Shown: one piece after another, positions 9,548 through 18,776 of the stretch
Layout: each line of letters opens with the position of its first letter
How positions within the stretch are numbered: position 1 is the stretch's first letter
NCBI RefSeq assembly: GCF_003931855.1
Contig: NZ_CP034248.1
Location: forward strand, 1,178,001-1,242,000
Reading direction: 5' to 3'
DNA length: 64,000 bases
Source: Paenibacillus lentus
Lineage (GTDB): Bacteria > Bacillota > Bacilli > Paenibacillales > Paenibacillaceae
Translations under genes and position numbers: made by a program
The notes under the pieces: generated by a model
Databases searched by the model: none
Seen by the model: the letters and a program-made list of their open reading frames with translations, nothing else
Told to the model about the DNA's origin: nothing

Positions 9548-10018
9548 TTGATAGCAGACATCCGGCAAGCCGATGAGGGCTATATTGCACGTTTTGAGCG
9601 GCGGCTTAAGCATCCCATCCAAGAAGTGTGGTCTTGGTTGACCGAGAACGACAAGCTGGCCGAATGGTTCCCGGAGCTTCGGATCGACGATATCCGCAAA
9701 GGAGGGGCCGTTATATTTGATATGCAGGACGGAACGTTCGAGGAGCTTCAGATTATGGAGCTCAAACCAAAATCCATATTGGAATATGCCTGGGGCGAGG
9801 ATCTTGTGCGTTTCGAGTTATTTCCTGAAGCCAGCGGGTGCCGTCTTGTCTTCATAGAGAAGATAACTCAGATTACGGATCATACTCCAAAGGATTTGGC
9901 CGGCTGGCATGTATGCCTGGACGTGATTCAGAGGCTAATGGACGGACAGAAGGTAGAAGAACGCCATGAGGAATGGAAAATATGGTACGAGAAATATACG
10001 CAGATTATTTTGAAATAG
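9548..10018 (+). CDS. SRPBCC/AHSA1-family protein
   Basis: 156-aa protein of the START/AHSA1 fold, which binds hydrophobic ligands or acts as an Aha1-like accessory protein. Its N-terminal pattern is typical: FERRLKHPIQEVWSWLTEND, then LAEWFPELRI and a central YAWGEDLVRFEL strand. The TTG start at 9548 is supported by GAGGAGG 7 bp upstream; no ATG start is available. It is followed by a terminator, so it ends its transcript. The specific ligand is unknown. Confidence 0.85.
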   Translation: MIADIRQADEGYIARFERRLKHPIQEVWSWLTENDKLAEWFPELRIDDIRKGGAVIFDMQDGTFEELQIMELKPKSILEYAWGEDLVRFELFPEASGCRLVFIEKITQITDHTPKDLAGWHVCLDVIQRLMDGQKVEERHEEWKIWYEKYTQIILK

Positions 10019-10045
10019 GAAGGGCTTGCCCTTCCTTTCTTTTTG
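10018..10045 (+). terminator. Terminator after the SRPBCC gene
   Basis: GGAAGGGC and GCCCTTCC form a perfect 8-bp stem with a 2-nt loop, followed by TTTCTTTTT. Confidence 0.9.
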
Positions 10046-10157
10046 TGTATTTAACAACTTTTCGAAAGTTAGTGAGGAACCGTTGTAAGTCTTGCGCTGG
10101 TTGAGTATGATGGGGGATCACAAGACTACAACAATTTAAAAAATGAGGAATTTATCT

Positions 10158-10772
10158 ATGGCTGAAAGAAAATACGATCAATCGCTGCGAATTAGAACGG
10201 TTGGCATGAGAGAGTGGCGGAACGGAACGGTGCTTTACCATCGTTACGAAGCAACGCCCTACAAGGCATTAGATAGGTTGTTTCAAGTGTATAAGTTGAA
10301 TAAGTCAGACAAAGTTGTGGATTTTGGGTGCGGACGGGGCCGGGTGTCCTTTTATATTCATCATCGATTCCAAATTCCCGTAACGGGCATTGAGGTTCAT
10401 GAGAAGACGTATGAAGAGGCTCTTCAAAATAAGGGGAGCTACAGGCAGCAGGCGGGGCATATCAGCGCTCCAATCCGTTTGAAGTATGGGCTTGCGGAGC
10501 AGTATGAAGTGAAGGAGACGGATAATACCTTCTATTTTTTCAACCCTTTTTCTATTGAAATCTTTAGAGAGGTTGTCCAGAATATTCTCCGATCTGTCCA
10601 GGAAAAGCCGCGCACGGTCGAGATCATCCTTTACTATCCTGTTGCGGCGTATAAACAGTATCTCCAGATGCACACGCCTTTCCAGCTCATCAATAAAGTG
10701 ACTATCCCTGGAGCAACCCAAAAGAAAGAGAAGTTTTTGATCTATCGTCTTAAAGACAAACCGACGGGCTAA
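10158..10772 (+). CDS. SAM-dependent methyltransferase (class I)
   Basis: 204-aa cytoplasmic protein with motif I VVDFGCGRGRVSFYI (SAM binding) at about residue 52 and a post-motif acidic strand VTGIEVHEKTYE. A later FYFFNPFS resembles motif IV. The substrate is unknown. An ATG at 10143 is in frame but has no ribosome site; the ATG at 10158 has TGAGGA about 9 bp upstream and is preferred. It is followed by its own terminator. Confidence 0.85.
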   Translation: MAERKYDQSLRIRTVGMREWRNGTVLYHRYEATPYKALDRLFQVYKLNKSDKVVDFGCGRGRVSFYIHHRFQIPVTGIEVHEKTYEEALQNKGSYRQQAGHISAPIRLKYGLAEQYEVKETDNTFYFFNPFSIEIFREVVQNILRSVQEKPRTVEIILYYPVAAYKQYLQMHTPFQLINKVTIPGATQKKEKFLIYRLKDKPTG

Positions 10773-10803
10773 GTTTCTGTTTAGCTCATTAGAAAAGATA
10801 GCA

Positions 10804-10832
10804 AATGACCCGTTAAGGGTCATTTTTGTGTT
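10804..10832 (+). terminator. Terminator after the methyltransferase gene
   Basis: ATGACCC and GGGTCAT form the stem, followed by TTTTTGTGTTT. Confidence 0.85.
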
Positions 10833-10976
10833 TCCAAGAGAGAGTACACCGAGAGCGAGCGGCATGTAGGTGACACATTTCACAATTTTTTTTGACGAAA
10901 CATTCTATCATTAAAAGTAAGCGGCGGCAGCAATTCGCCAGAAGTATGGGGTTAGCTACAGAGAGGAGGACAGCGT

Positions 10977-11783
10977 ATGAAATACTCTATTGGTGAGTTT
11001 GCTTCAATGGTAGGCGTGACAACCGATACGTTGAGGCTGTATGAGAGGCATGATATTATCCGTCCGCTGAAGAACAACCAGAACAACTATCGGTTCTTCC
11101 ATGATTTGGACGTTAGGGATTTGCTGATGAGCAGATTTTATCGCAGCATGCAAATTCCCCTGCACGAGGTCGCTTCCCTTATGAAGGAAGCCTCATCGGA
11201 TGAAATTATGGATAAGATAGGCGAAGCGCGGTATCAACTGGAGTTGGAGATTAAGAGGAGCACCATGCTCTTGCATAAAATGAATGAGATTCAAGAGGAG
11301 CTGGAACAGGCCAAAAAGTCGATGTATCAATGTCAAATTCGGAGATTGCCGGGTAGGTTCCGGATTAAGCAGACGCACAAGAATGACCTGCTGAAGAGGG
11401 AGGAATTGAAGTGTGTCGTGCAGGACTGGATGGAGAAGCTGCCCTACACCTACTATTCTTTCAAGATGGAGAATCAAGATCAGGCGATTGGACATGACGT
11501 TACGGACTACAGCTGGGGGCTCACCTTACTTGAAGAGGACAGCGTGCGGCTGAACGCAGTCATGAATGACAGTGTCGAGTACCTACCTCCGACAACCTGC
11601 GTAAGTGCAGTCATTGTTATCTCTCAGGAGGAATTTATAAGCTGCGATTCTTTTCAGTTCATGCTGGATTACATGGAGGAGCACGGCTATTCCATAGCTG
11701 GAGATATTACGGGCAAAATTTTGCTTACTGAGAAAATGGCTGATCATAGCCGAACGTATTTGGAAATCTATATTCCGATTTAG
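10977..11783 (+). CDS. MerR-family transcriptional regulator with C-terminal effector domain
   Basis: 268-aa regulator. The N-terminal MerR winged helix is clear (YSIGEFASMVGVTTDTLRLY, then the R-FF recognition wing), followed by a dimerisation coiled coil at about 75-120 (LELEIKRSTMLLHKMNEIQE) and a C-terminal GyrI-like region with acidic stretches, ending TYLEIYIPI. That ending is typical of ligand-binding effector domains. GAGAGGAGG lies just upstream of the ATG. The next promoter (11875-11905) has a MerR-type operator, so it probably controls the reductase lipoprotein at 11969-13936 (inference). Confidence 0.9.
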   Translation: MKYSIGEFASMVGVTTDTLRLYERHDIIRPLKNNQNNYRFFHDLDVRDLLMSRFYRSMQIPLHEVASLMKEASSDEIMDKIGEARYQLELEIKRSTMLLHKMNEIQEELEQAKKSMYQCQIRRLPGRFRIKQTHKNDLLKREELKCVVQDWMEKLPYTYYSFKMENQDQAIGHDVTDYSWGLTLLEEDSVRLNAVMNDSVEYLPPTTCVSAVIVISQEEFISCDSFQFMLDYMEEHGYSIAGDITGKILLTEKMADHSRTYLEIYIPI

Positions 11784-11874
11784 CGGCAAGGATCGGATGC
11801 CATTTATCATTGGTGAATATTTTTAAAAATTAGCGGATTCGCCGGACTTTGAGATTTTTTTCACATATTCTTCA

Positions 11875-11905
11875 TTGACCTTGGAGCAGCACCAATGTTT
11901 ACAGT
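11875..11905 (+). promoter_or_regulatory. Promoter with 19-bp spacer and dyad, MerR type
   Basis: TTGACC (11875-11880) and TACAGT (11900-11905) are separated by 19 bp, the over-long spacing characteristic of MerR-activated promoters. The spacer holds the imperfect palindrome TTGGAGCAGCACCAA at 11881-11895. Confidence 0.65.
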
Positions 11906-11968
11906 AAAGTTATATCTTGGTCCCCGAAGTCGGGAGAATGAACAGGATGAATAAGGGGGAGAACAGCA

Positions 11969-13936
11969 ATGCGTCAAAAGACAGTTCACAGCGTAACGAT
12001 CATTACGCTATGCTTCGTACTGCTGCTAACGATGTTAAGCGGGTGCAGCGGCAATAATGCAGCTAAGCCTGCGGAATCGGAACAGGCAAAACAGGAGCAG
12101 GAATCCACTGCACCGTCTGGCTCTTTTAAACCAGGAACGTATACGGCGGAGGCAGACGGAAAGGATGGGAAAATACAGGTTGAGGTTACCTTTGATGAGA
12201 CTGAGCAAATTACGGACATTCGCATCGTAAGCCAGACGGAAACGGCAGGAATCGGTGATACCGCAATTGAGAGAGTCAAGGAACAGATCATTGCCGGGCA
12301 AACCTTGGCAGTTGATGCGGTTAGCGGTGCCACCGAAACGAGCAACGCCCTGCTTGCTGCGGTAGAGAATGCTGTTAAGCAGGCGGGGGCTAATGTGGAA
12401 GCCTTCAAGGGAAGAGCGGTTCAAAAGGCCGGAGCTGGTCAGATTGAGAAGCTAACGGCGGATGTTGCCGTAGTGGGTGCTGGGGCTTCCGGGGTATCGG
12501 CAGCTGTGTCGGCAGCGGATCAAGGCGCGAAGGTCATCATTATCGAGAAGACGGCCACGATTGGCGGGGCGAGCAATTTATCCTGGGCCGGGAAGTTCTA
12601 TAACTCCTCAGCGGCCGTGGAGAGCGGGCTGAAGGTTAATGTGGAACAGGAAATTGCCGATTGGATCGTGAACAATCACTGGCGAGTCGATGCCGCAGCG
12701 ATCCGGCAATATGTAACGAAGTCGGGAGAAACGTATGATTGGCTGGCTGAAAAAGGATACAAAACGACCTTCCTGAACTTCGCCGGGGAACAACTTCATG
12801 TTCTGCCACCTTATGAGACGCGTCAGGAGACATTGCGAGCCATGCTGTCCGCATCGGTGGAGAAGCAAGGCGGACAGGTGATCACGGAGACGACCGCCAA
12901 GCAGCTCATGACGAATGACAGCGGAGATGTCGTTGGTGTGATCGCCGAGAAAGCGGATGGCACGACGCTGGAAATTAGCGCGAAGAGTGTCATTATGGCG
13001 ACGGGCGGTTATGCAGCGAATAAGGAAATGGTGAAGGAAAGCTTCGGCTTTGAAGGCGTGAACGGCGGCCTTGGTCAGAACATCGGGGAAGGTTTGAAGA
13101 TGGCATGGGAAGCGGGCGCGAAGGTACCGGATAATTTCGGTGGACAAATGCTGCACCAGACCTTGGCACGGGCAACGGACAAGCTAAAAACACAGTTCTC
13201 GCCTTATGAAGCCAGCTATCCGCTGATGCTCACTTATTTGCCTAACTTTATGAATGTAGGCCCTTCGGGGGCTAGATTCCGGGATGAGGCAGCAACGCTT
13301 ACGGCGGTGGCTGCAGCTAATACGAGCGCATTCAACGGTGCTTATCACCTCGTCATCGTCTCGAAGTCGCAGCTGGACGCGCTTATGGCCAAAGGGATGA
13401 ATGGTGTGAACGCGCCGAAACTGCCGGGTATGCCGCCGGAGTTCTACGCTGCATTCCAGGATCAGTTCACGCTGGACAATCCTTGGAACAATGCTGACGA
13501 GGTTTTCGAGGCGATGGTAAAGAACGGCGATGGTTATAAAGGGAATACAATAGAGGAATTGGCTCAGAACGCCGGAATGGACAAGGATGTTCTGCTGGAT
13601 GCGTTCCATAAATATGAGGAAGCAACGAAGACCGGGGTGGATACTGAGTTCGGCAAAGCCAAAGAGTATCTACTGCCAATGGGAGAAGGGCCTTACTACG
13701 CAATTATTGCGGAGATCAATAATCTAGGGTCTGTCGGCGGACTGCTCGTTAACACGAAGTTCGAGGTGCTGGACGACAAGCGTGTGCCGATCAAAGGTCT
13801 GTATGCGGTAGGCTTGGAGTCGGAGGGCGTGCTATTCAACGATACGTATGTCGGCAACGGAGTAGGTATCGGTTATTCATTCACCTCCGGAAGGCTCGGA
13901 GGGGAGAGCGCAGCGACTAGCGCGCTGTCCCAATAG
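11969..13936 (+). CDS. FMN-binding, FAD-dependent reductase lipoprotein (flavocytochrome c/urocanate reductase type)
   Basis: 655-aa exported lipoprotein. The signal peptide ends in the lipobox LSGC (about residues 23-26). An FMN_bind domain at about 55-140 carries the SGAT motif (DAVSGATETS), whose Thr takes covalent FMN. The FAD_binding_2 domain starts VAVVGAGASGVSAA (about 165) and continues to the C-terminal FAD motif YVGNGVGIGYSFTSGRLGG. This layout matches extracellular fumarate- or urocanate-type reductases that take electrons from membrane flavin-based electron transfer; the substrate here is unknown. GGGGGAGA is the ribosome site. Control by the upstream MerR protein is likely. Confidence 0.9.
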   Translation: MRQKTVHSVTIITLCFVLLLTMLSGCSGNNAAKPAESEQAKQEQESTAPSGSFKPGTYTAEADGKDGKIQVEVTFDETEQITDIRIVSQTETAGIGDTAIERVKEQIIAGQTLAVDAVSGATETSNALLAAVENAVKQAGANVEAFKGRAVQKAGAGQIEKLTADVAVVGAGASGVSAAVSAADQGAKVIIIEKTATIGGASNLSWAGKFYNSSAAVESGLKVNVEQEIADWIVNNHWRVDAAAIRQYVTKSGETYDWLAEKGYKTTFLNFAGEQLHVLPPYETRQETLRAMLSASVEKQGGQVITETTAKQLMTNDSGDVVGVIAEKADGTTLEISAKSVIMATGGYAANKEMVKESFGFEGVNGGLGQNIGEGLKMAWEAGAKVPDNFGGQMLHQTLARATDKLKTQFSPYEASYPLMLTYLPNFMNVGPSGARFRDEAATLTAVAAANTSAFNGAYHLVIVSKSQLDALMAKGMNGVNAPKLPGMPPEFYAAFQDQFTLDNPWNNADEVFEAMVKNGDGYKGNTIEELAQNAGMDKDVLLDAFHKYEEATKTGVDTEFGKAKEYLLPMGEGPYYAIIAEINNLGSVGGLLVNTKFEVLDDKRVPIKGLYAVGLESEGVLFNDTYVGNGVGIGYSFTSGRLGGESAATSALSQ

Positions 13937-13946
13937 AAATAAAATG

Positions 13947-13979
13947 AAAGGGAGCTGTGTCTATTGCAGCTCCCTTTTA
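13947..13979 (+). terminator. Terminator after the reductase gene
   Basis: AAAGGGAGCTG and CAGCTCCCTTT form an 11-bp perfect stem with a 9-nt loop and a trailing TT. Confidence 0.85.
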
Positions 13980-14579
13980 ATCGTTGCCACGCAACTTTTT
14001 TGCTGTGGCAAAGTTGGATTTTCTTCAATGATTGAGCTTTCAATAAATATTCCTGAATTCTGACCTGCCTTTTATTAATCGATGATTCATGGCATAGCCC
14101 CCTATTATTAGTTAAACGATTCATCGTGTATTTGTTTAAATTGTAATGAGTGTCTATAATTATGTATCTTCGCACGTTTAAATATTGGAGGATTCTGTTA
14201 TTAAATAGTCTGCCGTTCTATCTGAACGGCAGACCTTTGTCGATAGTTAACTCATTGTGCAATCGTTTGCCTTTTTGCGCATAGAAAATTATTCCGTTTC
14301 TTAAGCGCAGCCGTGTTGGATGAAAGGATTTCGCTTAGAAGTGTGTATACAGTGTTTGAAAGTAGACAAATCGTTTGACTGACTAACGACTATTAATGCA
14401 ATCGTTTGCCCAAAGGGGTGTAAGAGCCTAATATGAAATGTGGCGAGTGTTCTATTATTGTGAGGATATACCTAATTTATCCATATCATATTATTAAAGT
14501 ATTTTTTGTCAAATATTATTTTATATATTACTCCTGTGATTATGAACTCGACTGAAAGTTAGTGTCTCTGCACGATTCG
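13980..14579. other. 600-bp gene-free region with hairpin and LacI-like boxes
   Basis: No credible gene. A perfect 11-bp stem (GTCTGCCGTTC/GAACGGCAGAC) occupies 14208-14234. The word GCAATCGTTTGC occurs at 14259-14270 and 14399-14410, and a related AAATCGTTTGA at 14369-14379; these resemble LacI-family operators. The right part (14460-14540) is very A/T-rich. Confidence 0.5.
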
Positions 14580-15218
14580 TTAAGCCTTGTTCCTGGCGGA
14601 TAACTTAATGAGTTCACTAACGGTGACCAGGCTGTAGCCCTCGGCAATCAGCTCTCTGACAAGAATCTGCACAGCCTCGACTGTTTGTGAGCGGTCGCCG
14701 AAGCCGTCGTGGAAGAGCAGCACGCTGCCGGGGGACAAGGTTTCCTTCGTCTTTTCAACAATATGGCGTACACCTGGCTGCTCCCAATCCATTGCTGCCC
14801 CGTTCATCGCCCCAATTAGGGTATAGCCCCGACTGGCGACAACCCCCTCAACCTGCTCGTTAATGTCAAAATACGGCGGACGGAAGGTTAGCGGCTTCAT
14901 GCCAATCGTCTCCTGAATCAGTTTCTCCGTCCGGATGACTTCATCCGCGCATTCCTGCTTGGTGAGCTTTGACAAAAAAGGATGCGTATAAGTATGGTTG
15001 CCGATTTCATGCCCTTCGTTATACACGGTCTGTGCAAGTTCGGGATGCTGCTCAATCTGGTTTCCGATCATGTAGAAGGTCGCCTTTGCTGTAGGGCTGG
15101 CTTGCCGGAAGATCTCCAGGATTTGCGGGGTATATACAGGGTTGGGTCCGTCATCGAAGGTAAATGCTACTACCTTCTCTTTGATATCGATTTTATGAAT
15201 TACTGCCGAGTTTGACAT
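14580..15218 (-). CDS. Polysaccharide deacetylase family protein (NodB domain)
   Basis: 212-aa CE4-type deacetylase. All family motifs are present: TFDDGP (motif 1, catalytic and metal Asp), HTYTHP (motif 2, metal His), RPPYFD (motif 3), AMDWEQP (motif 4) and LLFHDG (motif 5, catalytic His). There is no signal peptide or membrane segment, so it either acts inside the cell on soluble chito- or peptidoglycan fragments or is exported by another route. AAGGAGG precedes the ATG. It stands alone between plus-strand genes. Confidence 0.92.
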   Translation of the reverse strand: MSNSAVIHKIDIKEKVVAFTFDDGPNPVYTPQILEIFRQASPTAKATFYMIGNQIEQHPELAQTVYNEGHEIGNHTYTHPFLSKLTKQECADEVIRTEKLIQETIGMKPLTFRPPYFDINEQVEGVVASRGYTLIGAMNGAAMDWEQPGVRHIVEKTKETLSPGSVLLFHDGFGDRSQTVEAVQILVRELIAEGYSLVTVSELIKLSARNKA

Positions 15219-15401
15219 GTTGGGGGCCTCCTTGTTCTATATATACGAATGAGTGATATTTATTAATTCTGGATGTTTCTTTTTTATTCCTCCTTTGATA
15301 GAATCAGGCTTACTTAAGTATCCTTTCTTTCACCGGTATAAAAGCATTAATGTATGCGCTTTCATAAAGCGTGGCGAATAGAACCAAGGAGGCGGTTTAG
15401 C

Positions 15402-16970
15402 ATGCTGAATGTATTGCTGGTAGATGACGAACCCTGGGTGCTTGAAGGGTTGAGGACAATGATAGCTTGGGAAAAATACGGATTTCACGTTTGCGGAGAA
15501 GCTTTAAGCGGGAGCGAGGCGTTTCGGATGATAGAAAATCAACGGCCCGAGCTGGTGATTACAGATATCAATATGCCCAATTTAAATGGCCTTGAACTGA
15601 TCGAACAGTGTAATCGATTGCTTCCGAAGCCGCCTAAATTCGTCGTGCTTAGCGGCTACGATGATTTTACTTATGCTCGATCGGCGATGCGGCAGAAGGT
15701 GGCAGAATATTTGCTTAAGCCCGTGGACGATGACGACATGAACACTTTGCTAACCAGGCTGAATGCAAGCATTCAGGAGGATAGGGATTTGGAGCAAAAA
15801 CGGATGAAGCAGCAGCTGTTTGTCATAAACCATATGATCAATCGTTTCATCCAAGGCGAGTCTGGCGAGCGGTTGAGACAGGAGGCGGCGCAAGCCATGA
15901 AGCTTCAGGAGCCGTCCGAGTTGCAGTGTATTCTGCTGGATGTTTTGTCCTCTTCTGCGGATTTGGACGAGTGGGCCAGGGCGTATTTTCCCCCGGACAC
16001 CGTTCACTCCTTTCAGGATTCCTCAGGCAGAACAGGCTTGCTCATTCATTCGAAATCCTGCCTGGACGGCAGGGTCGGTGAGGCTGCTATAGAGCTGCAC
16101 AAACAGCTATCCGCCCACGCTGAGCATCCCATCACAGTGGCCGTCAGCGGTAAAGGTCGCGGAATCATTACGATCAGAGAGCTGTATCGGCAAGCTGATG
16201 AAGTGCTTAGAGCAAAGCGCAGCCAGGGAAGATGCGGACTGTTCTACTTTTGCGGCGAACGTCAGAGGCAGTCGACGCATGAGGCGCATAAGGAGAAACT
16301 CGACCAGCTGTTTAATGCGATAACAGGGGAAGGTCTGATGTCTATTGAGGAATGTGTAAAGGAATTTATCGCTTCGTTTGCTGGTCGTGTGTCCGAAATC
16401 GAGGCGGCGAAGTCTCACGTTGTGAATTTGGAATGGATGCTCTGCGAACGCATTTCTGAACTCGGCGGAGATCCGGATAGGCTCATGTCCGAGCTGCAAC
16501 TAGAGCACGGGGGATTGGGCGAACTGGCGGATTATTGCTTGATCGGGCGATACGTGCAGCAGCTTTGCATGCAGGGAGCATCCAAGTTAAGCGAATTGAA
16601 ACGGGAGAATGAGAGCAACACCATATTTCATGTCATTCAGTACGTGGATCGGGAGTTTCGCAGCAAGCTGCAGCTTCAGGAGCTGGCTCGGCAGTTTCAC
16701 ATGAATGCAACTTATTTGGGGCAATTATTCAAGAAAAATACGGGGCAATCCTTCAACGCCTATTTGAACGGCAAGCGGATTGAGGAAGCTAAAAAATTGC
16801 TAAAGCGAACCCAGATGAAAATTTCCGAGGTTGCTCTGCAGGTCGGTTACCCGAATACGGACTATTTTATAAATAAATTTAAGTTGAGTACGGGAATGCT
16901 GCCTTCGGCATACAGGCAGGAGGCTGAAATAAAAGCAGCTGCCGAACCAGGGGGAGTCATAGATGCCTGA
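15402..16970 (+). CDS. Response regulator 1 of the xylan locus, YesN type
   Basis: 522-aa receiver plus AraC regulator. The receiver starts MLNVLLVDDEP, with the phospho-Asp in ITDINMPNLNG and Lys in LLKPVDD. The C-terminal AraC HTH pair is FHMNATYLGQLFKKNTGQ and VALQVGYPNTDYFINKF. The ATG at 15402 has AAGGAGGCGG upstream; an earlier ATG at 15354 has none. It overlaps the kinase gene by 8 bp. It is paralogous to the regulator at 18777-20327 on the other side of the same kinase. Confidence 0.95.
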   Translation: MLNVLLVDDEPWVLEGLRTMIAWEKYGFHVCGEALSGSEAFRMIENQRPELVITDINMPNLNGLELIEQCNRLLPKPPKFVVLSGYDDFTYARSAMRQKVAEYLLKPVDDDDMNTLLTRLNASIQEDRDLEQKRMKQQLFVINHMINRFIQGESGERLRQEAAQAMKLQEPSELQCILLDVLSSSADLDEWARAYFPPDTVHSFQDSSGRTGLLIHSKSCLDGRVGEAAIELHKQLSAHAEHPITVAVSGKGRGIITIRELYRQADEVLRAKRSQGRCGLFYFCGERQRQSTHEAHKEKLDQLFNAITGEGLMSIEECVKEFIASFAGRVSEIEAAKSHVVNLEWMLCERISELGGDPDRLMSELQLEHGGLGELADYCLIGRYVQQLCMQGASKLSELKRENESNTIFHVIQYVDREFRSKLQLQELARQFHMNATYLGQLFKKNTGQSFNAYLNGKRIEEAKKLLKRTQMKISEVALQVGYPNTDYFINKFKLSTGMLPSAYRQEAEIKAAAEPGGVIDA

Positions 16971-18759
16971 GAGACTATCCAAGCTTAGAAGAATCGTGAA
17001 TGATATTCCGTTAAATTATAAGTTTTTGCTTGTGTTCTTTATTGGCGTCCTACTTCCCATCATCCTCATGAATCTTTTATTTATGAATCGGATGTCTTAT
17101 TTGATCATGTCAAGGGAGGAGCAAAACCTGGAGATTTCGCTAGAACGGGCCAGGAAGGATATTCACGATTATCTTGATGGGGGCATGGCGGTCAGCCATG
17201 CCCTGAGCCGGGATCGGACGCTGTATGAGATGCTGGATCAGGTGTACGAGGATCAGTTGGATTTTTACGTTGCCTTCGATGAGCAGCTTCGTCACCGGGT
17301 AACCAGCTACATGCCGGTGAACAACCAAATTCAACGCATCACTATTTTTACGGATAATTCATCCATTGTTAGCGGAGGAAACTATCAGGTGATTAACGAG
17401 GAAGTGATGAACAGCGACTGGTATAAGCTGTGGAAAACATCGGATGAGCGCGTGATGGTGGCGGCGTACCAGGCAACGGACAGCAGTGACAAGTCTTATA
17501 CCTCCCCCTATTTGAGCGTTATTGAGAAGATGGATTATATTGATCATTTCGATAGCTATGAGAAGCTGCTAAGAATCGATATTGATCTGAGTAAAATTTA
17601 CGATGTGATCGTGCGGGAAAAGGACTATTTGAATCTCTACCTGGTCAATGAGCATAATCAAATTATTATGTCGTCGGATACCGGTTACCAGAGAGGCAGA
17701 CTGGAGCCGTATCCTGTCTTTGAAATGCCGAGGCAGTATAACGAAGAGGATATACATATGGTTTCGATCGGTACGGCTAAATATGTGAAAGGCTGGCGGC
17801 TGATCGGGCTCGCGGAGGGTACGCGAATTACGAAGGCGATGCTCGATATGCGACTGTTCATCGGCATGATGGCTGCCGCTGTAACTTTGACGGCTACGCT
17901 GTTTATTTATGTCATGCTGAGATCCTATAACTATCGGGTCAAACGGTTATCCCGGCACATGCAGAAGGTGTCGAATGAGAAATTTGATTTGATTCGAATC
18001 GATGAGGGGCGTGACGAAATCGGCGGATTGATTCGCAATTTCAATAGGATGACTACGAAGATCAATTCCCTGATTAATAACGTCTACAAGCTGGAGATCC
18101 AGAAGAAAAACCTAGAGATGGAGCGCGTCCGTGCAGAGCTTAATTTTATGCAGAGCCAAATGAACCCCCATTTTCTATTCAACACACTGAACGCTATTTT
18201 GGTCGTTTGTACCAAGAACAACTATTCGGACGTGACCGACATTATCAAAAGCTTGTCCAAACTGTTGCGAAGACTGCTCAGCTGGAAGGAAGACGTTGTA
18301 ACGCTTGAGGAAGAAATAACGTTTATAGAAATGTATTTGAAAATTGAGAAATTCCGCTTCCGAGAAAAATTTGACTATCAATTTAAAATCGAGGAGGAGG
18401 CACTTCCGTATAAAATTCCGAAGATGAGCATTCAGCCGCTGGTTGAGAATGCCTGTAAGCATGGCATCCAGATGATCGACGGACTGGGCCTTGTGCGGAT
18501 TAGCGCCAAAGTAAGGGAAGGGCGCCTGCGTATTGTGATTGCGGATAACGGCAAGGGGATGGAGGCCGCTAAGCTTCGGGAGGTTATTCTCGCTGTGCGG
18601 AATGAGAACTCCTCGGGCACGAGTATCGGCATCCGCAATGTGTATCGCCGGCTAGTGCTGTATTATGATGATCAGGTTCGCTTTGATATCGTTAGCCAAC
18701 CTGGGCTGGGGACGGAGATTAGTTATGAAATCCCGCTGAAGCTTCTTGAACGTATATAG
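16963..18759 (+). CDS. Sensor histidine kinase, YesM type
   Basis: 598-aa membrane kinase. Membrane segment at about 20-42 (FLLVFFIGVLLPIILMNLLF), extracellular sensor region to about 295, second membrane segment (FIGMMAAAVTLTATLFIYVM), HAMP, then the phospho-His motif MNPHFLFNTLNAI and ATPase boxes PLVENACKHGIQ, DNGKGM and GIRNVYRRL. It overlaps the upstream regulator by 8 bp and is 17 bp from the downstream regulator, so all three are one transcript. In Paenibacillus xylan loci such YesM/YesN pairs control aldouronate or xylo-oligosaccharide uptake (known for related clusters); the signal here is inferred. Confidence 0.95.
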   Translation: MPERLSKLRRIVNDIPLNYKFLLVFFIGVLLPIILMNLLFMNRMSYLIMSREEQNLEISLERARKDIHDYLDGGMAVSHALSRDRTLYEMLDQVYEDQLDFYVAFDEQLRHRVTSYMPVNNQIQRITIFTDNSSIVSGGNYQVINEEVMNSDWYKLWKTSDERVMVAAYQATDSSDKSYTSPYLSVIEKMDYIDHFDSYEKLLRIDIDLSKIYDVIVREKDYLNLYLVNEHNQIIMSSDTGYQRGRLEPYPVFEMPRQYNEEDIHMVSIGTAKYVKGWRLIGLAEGTRITKAMLDMRLFIGMMAAAVTLTATLFIYVMLRSYNYRVKRLSRHMQKVSNEKFDLIRIDEGRDEIGGLIRNFNRMTTKINSLINNVYKLEIQKKNLEMERVRAELNFMQSQMNPHFLFNTLNAILVVCTKNNYSDVTDIIKSLSKLLRRLLSWKEDVVTLEEEITFIEMYLKIEKFRFREKFDYQFKIEEEALPYKIPKMSIQPLVENACKHGIQMIDGLGLVRISAKVREGRLRIVIADNGKGMEAAKLREVILAVRNENSSGTSIGIRNVYRRLVLYYDDQVRFDIVSQPGLGTEISYEIPLKLLERI

Positions 18760-18776
18760 CCAAGGAGGCAGAGGAA

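Noticed and set aside
12608-13156. 182-codon open frame antisense to the reductase lipoprotein gene
   Set aside because: It lies entirely against a clear FAD-domain gene, has no ribosome site and no recognisable protein pattern.
13873-14175. 100-codon minus-strand frame downstream of the reductase gene
   Set aside because: It overlaps the reductase 3' end and its terminator and has no family resemblance.
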